Assembly (NCBI RefSeq): GCF_000467125.1
Contig: NZ_BATJ01000001.1
Span: 531,946 to 595,945, forward strand
Origin: Vibrio proteolyticus NBRC 13287
GTDB lineage: Bacteria > Pseudomonadota > Gammaproteobacteria > Enterobacterales > Vibrionaceae
DNA: 64,000 nt
Direction: 5' to 3'
The translations under genes were made by a program, and so were the position numbers. How positions within the stretch are numbered: the stretch's first letter is position 1; each line of letters opens with the position of its first letter. The notes below the pieces were generated by a model. It made no database searches. It had not been told where the DNA came from and worked only from the letters and a program-made list of their open reading frames with translations. Below are positions 45,415 through 55,809 of the stretch, piece by piece.

Positions 45415-47841
45415 TTAGTTACAGAAATCAGAGAGCAAGACGGCGAGTAAATCGAGATCTTCGGCTAAGGGACTGGATTGATTATCCAGGGCTTCTCCTA
45501 CTCGCTCGATGACATCTGCCGCTGGTTGTGTCAGTTGCACGCCCAGCACCTGCTTTATTTTGTTTAAACGCAGGCGCGCATCTTGGTATTTATGGTTTTC
45601 AATGTCCACATAGAGGGCCACCAGGCTTTCTTCGTGAATCACCACTGAGGGCTGTTGAGAAGTCGCTTCACTGACAAACTGATACAGTAGCGGCGAGTAG
45701 CGATACAGAGCGTCATCCAGTTCGTTTTCGTCGATGGGTTTGGCAACAATATGGTTGGCGCCCGCGTTCATCATCCGCTGCTGGGTTTCTTTAAACACAT
45801 CCGCCGTGCAACCAAAGATCAACGTTCTGGCTTTGCGGTTTTGCAACTGACGAATGGCTTTAATCGCCTCCACGCCGTCCATAACCGGCATATGGTTGTC
45901 CATCAGGATCAAGTCGTAGTGTTTATCCAGTAACTGGCGCACCGCGCGCTCGCCGTTTTCCACACAGTCACAAATAAACCCTTTGGAACGCATGAACGTT
46001 TCCATAATGATGGTGTTGGTGCGGTTATCCTCGACAATCAAACAACGTAAACCGGTGTAGTCCAGCTTGCTGTGCGTCTCGACCTCCACCGTGCCCGGTT
46101 CACACGGCTCAACGGCAATCAGAACGTCAAAGTTGCTGCCAATACCCTCTTCGCTGACCACAGTAACATCGCCGTCCATCAGCTCACAGATTTGCTTGAC
46201 GATCGCCAATCCCAATCCGGTGCCCCCAAAGCGGCGGGTGGTTGAAGACTCGGCCTGCTCGAAAGGTTTGAATATCCGCCGCTGCGCTTCTTTAGCGATC
46301 CCGATCCCGGTATCTCGCACTTTCACCGATAAATAGGTTTTGTCGTTCATCTCGACTTCTTTGAGGTACACCTCGACAAAGCCTAAAGAGGTGAATTTAA
46401 CCGCATTGTTGAGCAGGTTAAACAATACCTGACGAATACGTGCCTTATCAGACAGATACCAACGCCCCGGCTCTACTTCTGAGAACACCTTAAACTGCAA
46501 GCCTTTCTCAAAACACAGCGTGTGGTAGACGCTGTTAATACTGCCGATGATCGAGTCGAGCGGGAATGGGGCGTGTTCCAGTTCCAGATGCCCCTGCTCT
46601 ATTTTGGAGAAATCGAGGATTTCGTTGAGCAACGTCATCATATGATCGCCAGATTCATAGAGTGATTTCATATATTTACGCTGCTCATCCGTCAGATCGC
46701 TTTTCAGCAGGATCTGCGCAGTACCCAGCACGCCGTTCATCGGGGTGCGAATCTCATGAGACAAGGTGGCCAGAAAGGCGCTTTTTGCTTTGGTCGATGC
46801 CTGCGCTTTGACTTTCTCGGCTTCCAGATAGACCGTCTTCTGGTTAAAGCTGTCGATCAGATGGCGAATTTCATCCTGACTGCGATAATCCATATCGATG
46901 ATCCCTCCTTCGCGGGAGGCGTCGACTTCCTGAGCAATCAATACAATCGGTTTGAGTAAATAGCGATTCAACAGATAGTAGCCCAGCATAACGCACAGCA
47001 ACAAAATCGGCAGCAAGGCAAACTCGACCTGCGATACCAACTGATAGACTTCATCGTTGATCCGCCGCTGGGCGTTCACCACGTCCATCTGCCAGCGAAA
47101 ATCCCCGAAGGACAATTCACTGATGTACACACCTTTCGCGATTCGAAAGTTGTGTTCAGTGATCGCATCACCATACGCGTCACGCAAAAACACACCGAGT
47201 TGGTGGTCTTCGGCCATGCGACTGACAAAATCAATCAGGCTGTTGAGTGACAGATCCACCGTGGCCACACCGGCAAATGCGCCATTGACGAAATACGGTG
47301 AAGAGGCAGTAAGCATCTGAATGTGGGTATAAGGGTCAATGTAGACTCGCGACCAAGCGATGCTTCCGGGCTGCGCGCTTGCAGACGTAATGTACCAGGT
47401 TTCGCGATCGTAACCGCCGGACTGAGGGTTGTTCCAGGAATAAACCCGATCGACGTGCCCCTGCTCGGTACGGTTATAAAACAAACTGGCGTAGGCGGTA
47501 TCCGGACGTACCGAATAAGGTTTGGGCCACAGCCCGCCACTCACCGTCACACCATTAATCACAGAAAATAGCGACCGTAATGCTTTGTCTTGACCCTGCG
47601 CATCCTGACCGCTTTGCCCGATGCTGACGATACTTTGTAATATGCCCATTGAGCTGTTGAGCGGTTCCACAACCTGAGCGGCAAGCAATTCGGTTCGGGA
47701 ATCGAGGTTTTGCTCCAGCGTGAAGCGGAGCGGCGGTTCAACCACGAGGTAACTGACCGTCCCGATAGTGGCGATAATAAAGCAGAGATAGACGGCGAGA
47801 GCAAAGATGCTCTTTCGCTTAAGCGAGGAACGAATTTCCAT
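45415..47841 (-). CDS. Hybrid sensor histidine kinase with dCache-like sensor and receiver
   Basis: An 808-residue membrane kinase. TM1 is about 12-34, a periplasmic dCache-like sensor covers about 40-270 (with WYITSASAQPGSIAWSRVY and GVATVDLSLNSLIDFV), TM2 is about 272-292, and a HAMP follows. H362 is in FLATLSHEIRTPMNG, the ATPase domain carries FGGTGLGLAIVKQ, and the receiver has D648 in LILMDNHMPVMDG. The last 100 residues are helical but lack an Hpt histidine motif, so the phosphorelay must continue on a separate protein. No response regulator with an output domain lies nearby. The dCache-type sensor suggests small-molecule sensing. Confidence 0.9.
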   Translation of the reverse strand: MEIRSSLKRKSIFALAVYLCFIIATIGTVSYLVVEPPLRFTLEQNLDSRTELLAAQVVEPLNSSMGILQSIVSIGQSGQDAQGQDKALRSLFSVINGVTVSGGLWPKPYSVRPDTAYASLFYNRTEQGHVDRVYSWNNPQSGGYDRETWYITSASAQPGSIAWSRVYIDPYTHIQMLTASSPYFVNGAFAGVATVDLSLNSLIDFVSRMAEDHQLGVFLRDAYGDAITEHNFRIAKGVYISELSFGDFRWQMDVVNAQRRINDEVYQLVSQVEFALLPILLLCVMLGYYLLNRYLLKPIVLIAQEVDASREGGIIDMDYRSQDEIRHLIDSFNQKTVYLEAEKVKAQASTKAKSAFLATLSHEIRTPMNGVLGTAQILLKSDLTDEQRKYMKSLYESGDHMMTLLNEILDFSKIEQGHLELEHAPFPLDSIIGSINSVYHTLCFEKGLQFKVFSEVEPGRWYLSDKARIRQVLFNLLNNAVKFTSLGFVEVYLKEVEMNDKTYLSVKVRDTGIGIAKEAQRRIFKPFEQAESSTTRRFGGTGLGLAIVKQICELMDGDVTVVSEEGIGSNFDVLIAVEPCEPGTVEVETHSKLDYTGLRCLIVEDNRTNTIIMETFMRSKGFICDCVENGERAVRQLLDKHYDLILMDNHMPVMDGVEAIKAIRQLQNRKARTLIFGCTADVFKETQQRMMNAGANHIVAKPIDENELDDALYRYSPLLYQFVSEATSQQPSVVIHEESLVALYVDIENHKYQDARLRLNKIKQVLGVQLTQPAADVIERVGEALDNQSSPLAEDLDLLAVLLSDFCN

Positions 47842-47916
47842 AAGTGATTGATTATCTCCTTCTATCTAAAAGCTATAGCGAATGCTGTAAGGCATCAAGT
47901 CTTTTTATCTAATTCT

Positions 47917-48534
47917 ATGACTGCTACTATGGCGCCTGTTGAATTCATCACAGTGGTAATTACATTGACTCTACAAGAACTCCTCGCGCTGCCAGAGCTG
48001 CAGGGCAAGTTGCTCAATGAAGCAAAAACACACGGTTTCGTTACCGCGATGGCGGCTGCTCCTCATGAACTTTCTCCGCACGAATGGCTGCCGTTCCTTT
48101 GGGGCGGTGAAGAAGTGGCGCCCTTTTCTGATGGCGAACAACTGGAGTGCTACATTGAGGCGGTAATTGCCCTGTGGAATGGCTATCGCCCCGCTCTGCT
48201 CAACAACGGCTGGATCTGGCCAGAGCTGTGTCAGTTAGACGAAGAAGAGATCGTCAACGAAGCCACACGTGATTTTTGTGAAGGTGTTCTGCAAGGCTGG
48301 CAACTGTCACGCGACGATTGGGAAACCATCATGCCGGAAGACAGCGAAGACAACGCGCTACTAGGCGGCGTTCTGCTGTCTTTGAGCATGCTCTACGATC
48401 CGGAAACCTCAATTGCGACTCTGGCTGAACAAGGCATTGAGGGCTTAGAGCAGTTTGAAGAGATTTACAATGCGATGCCAACGATGCTAAGTGGTTTGGC
48501 TATGCGCGGCGCAATGCTGGCTGCCGATCAGTAA
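47917..48534 (+). CDS. UPF0149 / YecA-like protein
   Basis: A 205-residue acidic cytosolic protein of the UPF0149 (YecA/YgfB) family. LNEAKTHGFVTAMAAAPHELSPHEWLPFLWGG and GGVLLSLSMLYDPET are seen in its members as GFVTAMAAAPHEL and the acidic closing region; there is no C-terminal SEC-C zinc motif. The function is unknown. The start is uncertain because no strong ribosome-binding site precedes ATG 47917, ATG 47929 or GTG 47953. Confidence 0.72.
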   Translation: MTATMAPVEFITVVITLTLQELLALPELQGKLLNEAKTHGFVTAMAAAPHELSPHEWLPFLWGGEEVAPFSDGEQLECYIEAVIALWNGYRPALLNNGWIWPELCQLDEEEIVNEATRDFCEGVLQGWQLSRDDWETIMPEDSEDNALLGGVLLSLSMLYDPETSIATLAEQGIEGLEQFEEIYNAMPTMLSGLAMRGAMLAADQ

Positions 48535-48555
48535 GCATTGACGTTACGGCAAAAT

Positions 48556-48580
48556 AACCTGGCTATTGCCAGGTTTTTTT
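48556..48580 (+). terminator. Terminator of the UPF0149 gene
   Basis: Stem AACCTGGC (48556-48563) / GCCAGGTT (48568-48575), loop TATT, followed by a run of T that extends into the convergent channel gene's stop codon. Confidence 0.88.
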
Positions 48581-49618
48581 TTATTTTTCCACCGCATGCC
48601 AGTCAAAGTCATCAATGCGTTCATCGGCGATGTAAAACACCCGATCGCCTGGATTGATCACGGTATCCAGCTCCGGGTTCAGTTGAATACCTCGCCCGCT
48701 GTCTATGGCAATGAGTGTCGCTTTGTGGCGCGCTTTGATGAAGGTAAACACCCGCTCAACACTGATGGCGTCACTGTGTTTGGGGTAGACGGTAGAATAT
48801 TGTGTCATGCCTCGCGTTGAGGCCAGCAGCTCCTGGTGCAACTTGCTGGAGCCCGGATCCACCGCCGCTTTCGCCAGCATTTCAGCGCCAACCGCCGGAA
48901 TACACTCGGCATTCGGGCAGTGTTGGCTCAGAAGCTCGCTGAGCGCTTCATCTTTAAAATACGCCAGCAAATGCGCGTTAGGATTACGGTTGGCGCAGTA
49001 GAGCGCTGCTGAGAGCGTCACGTCGTCTTCCAAGTTATCAACGATGATGCAACTGGCCTGATCAATACTGGCGTTTTCCATTTCTTTTGCATCGGTGTAA
49101 CTGTTGACGCGCACAAAACCGATTTCCCCGGGCAACGGATTCTCGATATCACTGCGGCTGCACAATACAATCGGACGCTTACCGGTTTCTTCATGTTGCA
49201 GCATTCTGATCATGTGTATAGTACGCTGGCCATTCCAGCCTAATAACAAGATATGGTTGCTCAGATTCATTTTACGTTTCCCCAGAATTCCTGCTCTCCA
49301 ATACTCCACCGCCTCGCTGGCAATACGACCCAGTAAAGCTGCAAACAAACTCAGCCCGGCTGGTATTACAAACAGCAACACCACCCATTTGCCCGCATCC
49401 GACTGCGGCGAGTAATCACCATAACCGACGGTCGAGGCCGTCACCATCAGGTAGTAGACAAACGTTGCCGGGTCGTCCGTCAACGCCTGCTCGCCCGCCA
49501 AACGGAGCAACAGCCACGATAAGACTAAATACGCGATCAGAAACAACAACAGGTTACGATTGCTGATGTCGAACAGTCGCGCATTGACCCATTGTTTGAA
49601 CGTTAACCAGATTGACAT
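48581..49618 (-). CDS. Potassium channel with TrkA-N (RCK) domain
   Basis: A 345-residue inner-membrane channel of the two-TM type. TM helices are at about 22-40 and 78-100, with the selectivity filter TVGYGD at 63-68 between them. A cytoplasmic RCK/TrkA-N domain follows (about 118-245, ILLLGWNGQRTIHMI) plus a TrkA-C-like end. It would conduct K+ under ligand gating. It is transcribed alone and converges on the UPF0149 gene. The ligand is not predictable. Confidence 0.9.
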   Translation of the reverse strand: MSIWLTFKQWVNARLFDISNRNLLLFLIAYLVLSWLLLRLAGEQALTDDPATFVYYLMVTASTVGYGDYSPQSDAGKWVVLLFVIPAGLSLFAALLGRIASEAVEYWRAGILGKRKMNLSNHILLLGWNGQRTIHMIRMLQHEETGKRPIVLCSRSDIENPLPGEIGFVRVNSYTDAKEMENASIDQASCIIVDNLEDDVTLSAALYCANRNPNAHLLAYFKDEALSELLSQHCPNAECIPAVGAEMLAKAAVDPGSSKLHQELLASTRGMTQYSTVYPKHSDAISVERVFTFIKARHKATLIAIDSGRGIQLNPELDTVINPGDRVFYIADERIDDFDWHAVEK

Positions 49619-49671
49619 TGATATTCCTGTGTGACGTCCACGATGTGTAACATGGGGTAAGTATCAGGCAC

Positions 49672-49698
49672 AAAAAAACCAGCCGCTACGGGCTGGTT
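49672..49698 (-). terminator. Terminator of nadA
   Basis: Stem AACCAGCC (49677-49684) / GGCTGGTT (49691-49698), loop GCTACG. Leftward it is followed by a run of T (49678-49672 as A on the plus strand). Confidence 0.88.
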
Positions 49699-49724
49699 CT
49701 AATTCTGTGCACCTTATCAATCCG

Positions 49725-50786
49725 TTAAGCATTGCCCTTGACTTGCATATTCAGTTGCTCTGCAAAGTCCAGCATGCGATTAAGAGGGATAAGCGATTTC
49801 ACACGCACCTCTTCATCAACGAAGATTTCATGTTCCTTGCCGCCATCGCGCAACGCGCTTTCAATTGCGCTCAGCCCGTTCATGGCCATCCAAGGACAAT
49901 GCGCACAACTGCGGCATGTCGCGCCAGCGCCGGCCGTTGGTGCTTCAATCAGCTCTTTTTCCGGCACCAGTTGTTGCATTTTGAAGAAGATGCCTTTGTC
50001 GGTGGCCACAATCATCTGTTGTTGCGGTAATGCTTTGGCCGCTTTGATCAACTGACTGGTCGAGCCGACAGCGTCGGCCAATTCCACGACGCTGGCTGGT
50101 GACTCCGGGTGAACCAGTATCGCGGCATTTGGGTACAGGGATTTCATTTTACGCAGAGCGTCGGCAGAAAATTCATCATGCACTACGCACTCACCTTGCC
50201 ACAGCAGCATGTCTGCGCCCGTTTTATTGGCAATGTACGAACCTAAGTGGCGATCCGGGCCCCAGATGATGGGTTTGTCTTCCGCATCCAGGTGTTCCAC
50301 GATCTCAAGTGCAATACTGGAGGTCACCACCCAGTCTGCTCGCGCTTTCACTGCAGCCGACGTGTTGGCGTACACCACCACGGTGTGGTCCGGGTGCGCG
50401 TCACAGAATTCGGTGAACTTATCCGCAGGACAGCCCAGATCCAACGAACATTCAGCTTCCAGTGTGGGCATCAGAATTCGTTTCTCTGGTGTCAGGATCT
50501 TGGCTGATTCCCCCATAAAGCGCACGCCAGCAATGATCAGCGTAGACGCTGGATGGCGGTTGCCAAATTTGGCCATTTCCAGCGAATCACCGACAAAGCC
50601 GCCGGTTTCTTCCGCCAGAGCCTGAATTTCAGGGTCAGTGTAATAGTGGGCAATTAAGACCGCGTCTTTTTGCTTAAGCAGCGTCTTAATGTTGTCAATG
50701 TGGACTTGTTTTTGTGCTTCAGTCAGTGGAACTGGCTTGGGTGGAAACGGGTATACGGTATCTATTTTATCTAATATGTGGCTCAT
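49725..50786 (-). CDS. nadA: Quinolinate synthase NadA
   Basis: A 353-residue [4Fe-4S] enzyme that condenses iminoaspartate with dihydroxyacetone phosphate to give quinolinate for NAD synthesis. The cluster cysteines C113, C200 and C297 fall at the same positions as in E. coli NadA; the last is in [43 protein letters not shown] and [13 protein letters not shown] are further signatures. It is a single gene beside the tol cluster; V. cholerae has nadA in the same place. Confidence 0.97.
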   Translation of the reverse strand: MSHILDKIDTVYPFPPKPVPLTEAQKQVHIDNIKTLLKQKDAVLIAHYYTDPEIQALAEETGGFVGDSLEMAKFGNRHPASTLIIAGVRFMGESAKILTPEKRILMPTLEAECSLDLGCPADKFTEFCDAHPDHTVVVYANTSAAVKARADWVVTSSIALEIVEHLDAEDKPIIWGPDRHLGSYIANKTGADMLLWQGECVVHDEFSADALRKMKSLYPNAAILVHPESPASVVELADAVGSTSQLIKAAKALPQQQMIVATDKGIFFKMQQLVPEKELIEAPTAGAGATCRSCAHCPWMAMNGLSAIESALRDGGKEHEIFVDEEVRVKSLIPLNRMLDFAEQLNMQVKGNA

Positions 50787-50856
50787 TGCTCTTGCCTACG
50801 CAACTTCCAGTAATCCGCGTATTGTACACCTGTTAACAGCTGTGGATCAAAGAATA

Positions 50857-50883
50857 GCAAAAGAGGCTGACGGGCAGCCTCTT
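50857..50883 (-). terminator. Terminator of the tol-pal-cpoB operon
   Basis: Stem AAGAGGCTG (50861-50869) / CAGCCTCTT (50875-50883), loop ACGGG. Leftward it ends in TTTTG, 18 bp after the cpoB stop. Confidence 0.8.
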
Positions 50884-50901
50884 CTCATACGCATCTGGTT
50901 T

Positions 50902-51684
50902 CTATTTGAGCTTTTGCTTGGCAAGCTCAGCAGAAGCGCTGGTCGGATACTCGTCGACCACTTGCTTATAGAACTTTTGTGCCTGTGCATCATTGTTGTT
51001 GCGCTCGGCAATATCACCCAGCTTCACTAATGCATCTGCACGTTTGTTGGACTCTTCGTACGTCAGTACGGCAGCGAAGCTCTTGGCGGCGTCTCTATCC
51101 TGCTTTTTGGCAAAATAAAGCTGACCCAGCCAGTAATGCGAGTTCGCGGTAAAGGACGAATCCGGATAATCTTTCTGGAATTTTTGGAATGCCGCAATGG
51201 CACCGGTGTAATCACGCTTTTTCAGGATCATATCAACCGCATCCTGATACGCGGCCTGCTCGCTGGCGTTAGTACTAAACGTACCACCGGCCGACTTGGC
51301 AGACGCCGCTTTGCCGCTCGTTGCGGCTTTAGGCGCGGAATTCATCTCGCTACGCAGTTTATCCAGTTCGACAAACAGCTCACGCTGACGTTGCAACATC
51401 TGCTGCATGTCATGGTTGTTCTTTTCAAGTTGACCACGCAGGCTGCTGACTTCGTGTGACAGCTCGTCAATTTGCTGCTGCATCTGAATCTGCAGGCGGT
51501 TACGACTTTGTAGCATGCGCTCCAGGCGTGCGACATCCGTCTCGTTGCTGCTGGCTGACGCAGACGCGCGAGATGAAGATGAGGAGTTTGATAGATCAGA
51601 TACTGGGGCTGGTGCAGCGAACGCCAGGTTCGCTGCACTTGCCAGTAACGTAAGCGCGGTAATTCGCTTTAAGTTACTGAACAT
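50902..51684 (-). CDS. cpoB: Tol-Pal system coordinator CpoB (YbgF)
   Basis: A 260-residue periplasmic protein with a signal peptide (about 1-23, ending AFA), a Ser/Ala-rich linker, a trimerising coiled coil (about 50-110, IQMQQQIDELSHEVSSLRGQ) and a TPR domain (about 140-260, with SFTANSHYWLGQLYFAKKQ). It coordinates PBP1B peptidoglycan synthesis with Tol-driven outer-membrane constriction. It is the last gene of the tol operon and starts 15 bp after pal. Confidence 0.94.
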   Translation of the reverse strand: MFSNLKRITALTLLASAANLAFAAPAPVSDLSNSSSSSRASASASSNETDVARLERMLQSRNRLQIQMQQQIDELSHEVSSLRGQLEKNNHDMQQMLQRQRELFVELDKLRSEMNSAPKAATSGKAASAKSAGGTFSTNASEQAAYQDAVDMILKKRDYTGAIAAFQKFQKDYPDSSFTANSHYWLGQLYFAKKQDRDAAKSFAAVLTYEESNKRADALVKLGDIAERNNNDAQAQKFYKQVVDEYPTSASAELAKQKLK

Positions 51685-51699
51685 GAGGCATTTCCTCGA

Positions 51700-52239
51700 T
51701 TAGTAAACCAGAACAGCGCGGCGGTTCTTAGCGTACGCTTCTTCTGAGTGAGACAGAAGAAGTGGCTTTTCTTCACCGTAGCTGACGATAGACATTTGGC
51801 TTGGCATTACACCCAGAGCTTCCAGGTATTTCGCGACTGCCTGTGCACGACGCTCACCCAGTGCGATGTTGTACTCAGGAGTACCACGTTCGTCTGCGTG
51901 ACCTTCGATAGTGACGTTCACTGAAGGGTTCTTCACCAGGTATGCCGCGTGTGCAGCCAGCATATCTTCGTAATCGCCAGCGATCGTTGAGTTATCGAAT
52001 GCAAAGTAAATAGTTTGGTTCTCACGTAGCGCTTGCTCTTTCAGCTCTTGCTCAGTCAGTTGACCGTTGCCATCGATTGGCGATACCACTGTAGTATCAA
52101 CACCGTTAGCAGAACCTGACGTAGACTGGTTAGTTTCAGAGCCTGAAGCGTTAGCCGCTTCATCACTTGAACTACATGCAGTCACTGCAAGTACTGGTAG
52201 CGCAATCAGCAGCCCTTTAAGAACTTTGTTAAGTTGCAT
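51700..52239 (-). CDS. pal: Peptidoglycan-associated lipoprotein Pal
   Basis: A 179-residue outer-membrane lipoprotein with lipidated C22 (LAVTAC). A Ser/Gly/Asn-rich linker leads to the OmpA-like peptidoglycan-binding domain (about 70-179: [52 protein letters not shown]). It is held at the septum by TolB release. It starts 33 bp after tolB. Confidence 0.96.
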   Translation of the reverse strand: MQLNKVLKGLLIALPVLAVTACSSSDEAANASGSETNQSTSGSANGVDTTVVSPIDGNGQLTEQELKEQALRENQTIYFAFDNSTIAGDYEDMLAAHAAYLVKNPSVNVTIEGHADERGTPEYNIALGERRAQAVAKYLEALGVMPSQMSIVSYGEEKPLLLSHSEEAYAKNRRAVLVY

Positions 52240-52272
52240 TTTGTTTTTTCCTTACTTTTTTGTATTTACTTG

Positions 52273-53634
52273 CTATAAAAACGGTGACCACGCCGGCGCT
52301 CTTACACGCCCGTTAGTTGCCGGTAGTCTAGCCTTAAATCGCCCATCAATCGACACCATCGACAGAACGTTTGTGTCGTTATAGATAGAGCTGTAGATAA
52401 CCATACCGCCGTTCGGAGCGATACTTGGCGACTCATCCAGTTTTGTTTGCGTCAAAACTTGCACTGCGCCGGTCTCTAAATCTTGTTTTGCCAGGTTAAA
52501 ACCTGAGTTGCTGCGGTGAACCATCACCAGGAAGCGGCCATCCGGAGTGATTTGTCCGCCCTGATTCTGCATCCCCTGCCAGGTGACACGTTTGGTTGAA
52601 TTGTCAGCCAGGTTGACCTGATAGATCTGTGGACGTCCACCACGGTCTGACGTGAAGATCAATGACTGACCATCCGGCGCCCAGTATGGTTCAGTGTTGT
52701 TGGCACGACCTGAAGTCACCTGAGTCAGTTTCTTGCTGTTCAAATCGAGAATGTACACTTGCAGGCTGCCGGTTTTAGACAATACCAATGCCAGCTTGCT
52801 GCCATCTGGTGAGAATCTTGGCGCACCGTTATGACGCGGGTATGACGTCATCTTCTCACGTTCACCTGAGTAGATATCCATCACGTAGATTTCTGCACGG
52901 CCATTCTGGAAACTGACGTACGCGAGCTTTTTGCCATCCGGAGACCAGGCTGGTGACATCAGAGGCTGTTTCGAACGCAATACCAGTCGCTCGTTGTAAC
53001 CATCGTAGTCAGCCACACGCAGTTGGTACGGATACGTGTCTTTGTCGTTCACGACCACGTAAGCAATACGAGTCAAAAATGCACCACGCTCACCTGTCAG
53101 CTGCTCGTAGACCAGATCTGAGATTCGGTGAGCGTATTCACGCAGGCGGTTGGCTGGCACGGTGGCACGCTTATTAAACAAAACGTGGTCCTGAGCAGCA
53201 ACGAGCTGGCCGTCATCACTCAATGCCTGGCTCTGGCCTTTCGTCAATTGACCACGGACCACATCGACTAACTGATAGCTGATCACGTAGTTACCATTGG
53301 CATCTTGCGTGATCGACCCTGTGAGCAGTGAATCCACTCCCAGAGACGTCCAAGACGGGTAATTCACTTCGGTGTCACTGTATGGCGTCTGTGGCATTTT
53401 ACTGGTCGCCACAGGGCTAAATTTACCACTGCGTTGCAGGTCAGAGGCAATGATCGCTGAGACATCCTGCGGCAGTTTACTCGCGCCTTCCCACTTAAAA
53501 GGTACGATCGCGATTGGTCGTGCTGAATCGACCCCTTCGGTAATCACCAACTCGAGCGCGGCATTCGCTGAGTTGGCAACGGTACACATCAGTAACGTTA
53601 ACCCTAGCAATAATCGTTTGATCACGTTGGTCAT
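52273..53634 (-). CDS. tolB: Periplasmic Tol protein TolB
   Basis: A 453-residue periplasmic beta-propeller protein that exchanges between Pal and TolA. The signal peptide (about 1-25, ending SANA) is followed by the TolB amino-terminal domain ([18 protein letters not shown]). The propeller (about 200-445) has repeats such as [32 protein letters not shown] and [16 protein letters not shown]. It lies 7 bp after tolA. Confidence 0.96.
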   Translation of the reverse strand: MTNVIKRLLLGLTLLMCTVANSANAALELVITEGVDSARPIAIVPFKWEGASKLPQDVSAIIASDLQRSGKFSPVATSKMPQTPYSDTEVNYPSWTSLGVDSLLTGSITQDANGNYVISYQLVDVVRGQLTKGQSQALSDDGQLVAAQDHVLFNKRATVPANRLREYAHRISDLVYEQLTGERGAFLTRIAYVVVNDKDTYPYQLRVADYDGYNERLVLRSKQPLMSPAWSPDGKKLAYVSFQNGRAEIYVMDIYSGEREKMTSYPRHNGAPRFSPDGSKLALVLSKTGSLQVYILDLNSKKLTQVTSGRANNTEPYWAPDGQSLIFTSDRGGRPQIYQVNLADNSTKRVTWQGMQNQGGQITPDGRFLVMVHRSNSGFNLAKQDLETGAVQVLTQTKLDESPSIAPNGGMVIYSSIYNDTNVLSMVSIDGRFKARLPATNGRVRAPAWSPFL

Positions 53635-53641
53635 CCTTTAT

Positions 53642-54664
53642 TTAAAAATCAACGGTTAAGTTAATATTACGCAGTTGTTTGATCACATCAGGATCTTTGG
53701 ACATCGGGAAGTTACCGACCTGACTGATCGCACTTTTTGCCGCGTTACACAGTCGTGAGTCACCCCCCAGTACAGACACACTGCTGACCACTGCGTCACT
53801 GCCAGTCGGAACCAGCTTAATATTAACCCGGCACGACTTTCCCAACAGGTAGTCGTCCTTGATGATTCGACTTTGAATCAACTGAGTGTAAATCGACGAG
53901 AATCGCGCCACTTCACTCGCCATATGCTGACCTTTCGCGACCTGATTCTGCGCGGATTCATCTTCCAGGCCTGCAAAAATATCGTTCAGAGCCGCTTCCT
54001 GTTCTTTACGTTCACGCTCAATACGTTCCAAGCGTTCTTTCTCTTTGCGCGCTTTTTCTGCGGCCTCTTTGGCGGCTTTTTCTTTCGCCAGACGTTCTTT
54101 TTCGGCCTTTTCCGCCGCTTCACGCTGTTTACGCGCTTTCTCTTCGGCTTCCTTCGCTGCTTTCTCACGCGTTAAACGTTCTTGCTCAGCTTTTTGAATC
54201 GCCGCTTCTTTTTCTTTGCGTTCCGCTTCAAGCTTAGCAGCCCGCTCACGTTCCTTGCGAACCCGTTCTTCTTCGGCTTTGCGCTCCTGCTCTTTCTGCG
54301 CGCGCTGTTTTTCTGCCTCCCGGGCTGCTTGTGCGTCTTTCGCCTGCTGCTCTTTCAGCTTACGAATGCGCTCTTCTTCGGCTTTGCGGTTTTTCTCCAG
54401 TTGCTCGCTTTCGCGTTTGAGTTTGTCCAGACGCTCCTGCTCTTTCTTCGCCGCAGCTTCACGCTGACTGCGAATTTGCTGAGCCTGTTTTTGCACGGCC
54501 GACGGGTCAATGACAACCGCCTGAACCATCTGGCCACTTTGCTGTGGCTTATTCATCGTAAAGTCCGTGCCAAACAGCAGAGCCGCCACCAGCAAGGCAT
54601 GCAGACCGATCGATATTGCGACCGGTTTGCCATACTCATTTCTTTTGGATTTGTGGTTTTTCAT
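53642..54664 (-). CDS. tolA: Tol inner-membrane energy transducer TolA
   Basis: A 340-residue protein with one N-terminal TM helix (about 13-33), a long Lys/Glu/Ala-rich helical domain (about 60-230, repeated KAAKEAEEKARK-type units) and a C-terminal domain III (about 245-340, with KSCRVNIKLVPTGSDAVVSS, CNAAKSAISQVGNFPM). It transmits the proton-motive force from TolQR to TolB-Pal at the septum. The helical region is low-complexity and long reading frames in other frames here are artefacts. Confidence 0.95.
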   Translation of the reverse strand: MKNHKSKRNEYGKPVAISIGLHALLVAALLFGTDFTMNKPQQSGQMVQAVVIDPSAVQKQAQQIRSQREAAAKKEQERLDKLKRESEQLEKNRKAEEERIRKLKEQQAKDAQAAREAEKQRAQKEQERKAEEERVRKERERAAKLEAERKEKEAAIQKAEQERLTREKAAKEAEEKARKQREAAEKAEKERLAKEKAAKEAAEKARKEKERLERIERERKEQEAALNDIFAGLEDESAQNQVAKGQHMASEVARFSSIYTQLIQSRIIKDDYLLGKSCRVNIKLVPTGSDAVVSSVSVLGGDSRLCNAAKSAISQVGNFPMSKDPDVIKQLRNINLTVDF

Positions 54665-54678
54665 CTGCTTTACGGAAC

Positions 54679-55122
54679 TTATTCCTTGATATCCGTTAAC
54701 AGGCCGACTTTCGGTATGCCTGCTCGGCTTAATTCATCCAACACCAAAACAACTTCAGCGTACGGAGTTTGCGCATCGCCCCCCACCGCTACCGGAGAGT
54801 CCGGTTTGAGTGACAGCTCCGCTTTAACACGGACGATCACGTCCTGCAGTGACAGGCCGCGCACCATGTCTTCATCGTTGACACTGACACCAAGCTGACC
54901 TTGTTTATCAATTTCAACAATGATGAAGCTCGCGTCGCTGTCCCCGGCCATTTCGCTGGCTGGTTTTGCGGTCGAGGTTTTAGGCAACTCGACATCGACA
55001 CCCTGAGTAATAAAGGGCGACGTCACCATAAAGATGATCAGCAGCACCAGCATAACGTCGATATAGGGTACGACGTTAATCTCTGCGGTCATCTTGCGTT
55101 TTTTTCTTTGGTAGCCCGCCAT
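54679..55122 (-). CDS. tolR: Tol energising protein TolR
   Basis: A 147-residue ExbD/TolR protein with one TM helix (about 18-40) holding the proton-channel aspartate D22 (EINVVPYIDVMLVLLIIFMV) and a periplasmic domain. It lies 3 bp after tolQ. Confidence 0.96.
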   Translation of the reverse strand: MAGYQRKKRKMTAEINVVPYIDVMLVLLIIFMVTSPFITQGVDVELPKTSTAKPASEMAGDSDASFIIVEIDKQGQLGVSVNDEDMVRGLSLQDVIVRVKAELSLKPDSPVAVGGDAQTPYAEVVLVLDELSRAGIPKVGLLTDIKE

Positions 55123-55125
55123 CGC

Positions 55126-55809
55126 TTATTCCTTGTTGGCCATCGCCTGGCGGTGAAGAATGCTGTGGAACTCTTCTGAGAAAGTCGCGTAGTTGTGCTC
55201 TAGCTTACTCACTTTATTGCTCAGGCGGTTGTAAGCCATAACGGCCGGAATGGCAGCAAACAGGCCCATCGCGGTCGCAACCAGTGCTTCTGCGATACCC
55301 GGTGCCACCATGGCCAACGTTGCTTGCTTGACTTCACCCAGCGCGATAAAGGCGTGCATGATCCCCCAAACGGTACCAAACAGACCAATGTAAGGACTGA
55401 TCGAACCCACGGTCGCCAAAAATGGCAAGCTGGTTTCAAGATCATCCACCTCACGAGCCACCGCCACGCGCATCGCACGGCCAGTGCCTTCCATAATGAA
55501 CTCCGGAGATGAGGCGTTGGATTTTCTCAGACGCGCAAACTCGGTAAAACCGGAGTAGAAGATTTCTTCTGATCCGGTCAGTTCGTCTTTGTTTTTCTTC
55601 ACACTTTGATACAGTACGGACAGATCGTTGCCAGACCAGAACTTGTCTTCAAACGCTTCAGTGTCTTTTTCTGCACGAGAAAGCACTTTGCTGCGCTTGA
55701 TGATCATTGCCCAGGAAGCGATCGACATCCCCAACAAAATGAGCATGACCAGTTTGACCAGCAAACTAGCCTGTAAAAAGAGGTCAAGGATTGAAATTTC
55801 AGCGGTCAC
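55126..55809 (-). CDS. tolQ: Tol energising protein TolQ
   Basis: A 227-residue ExbB/TolQ proton-channel protein with three TM helices (about 15-40, 135-160, 170-195). [21 protein letters not shown] and [21 protein letters not shown] are the conserved channel segments. The start overlaps ybgC by 11 nt. It forms the motor complex with TolR. Confidence 0.97.
   Translation of the reverse strand: MTAEISILDLFLQASLLVKLVMLILLGMSIASWAMIIKRSKVLSRAEKDTEAFEDKFWSGNDLSVLYQSVKKNKDELTGSEEIFYSGFTEFARLRKSNASSPEFIMEGTGRAMRVAVAREVDDLETSLPFLATVGSISPYIGLFGTVWGIMHAFIALGEVKQATLAMVAPGIAEALVATAMGLFAAIPAVMAYNRLSNKVSKLEHNYATFSEEFHSILHRQAMANKE

Noticed and set aside
54182..54898. 238-codon frame antisense to tolA/tolR, rich in Phe and Leu
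   Set aside because: Mirror of the Lys/Glu/Ala repeats of TolA; it looks hydrophobic only because of codon complementarity.
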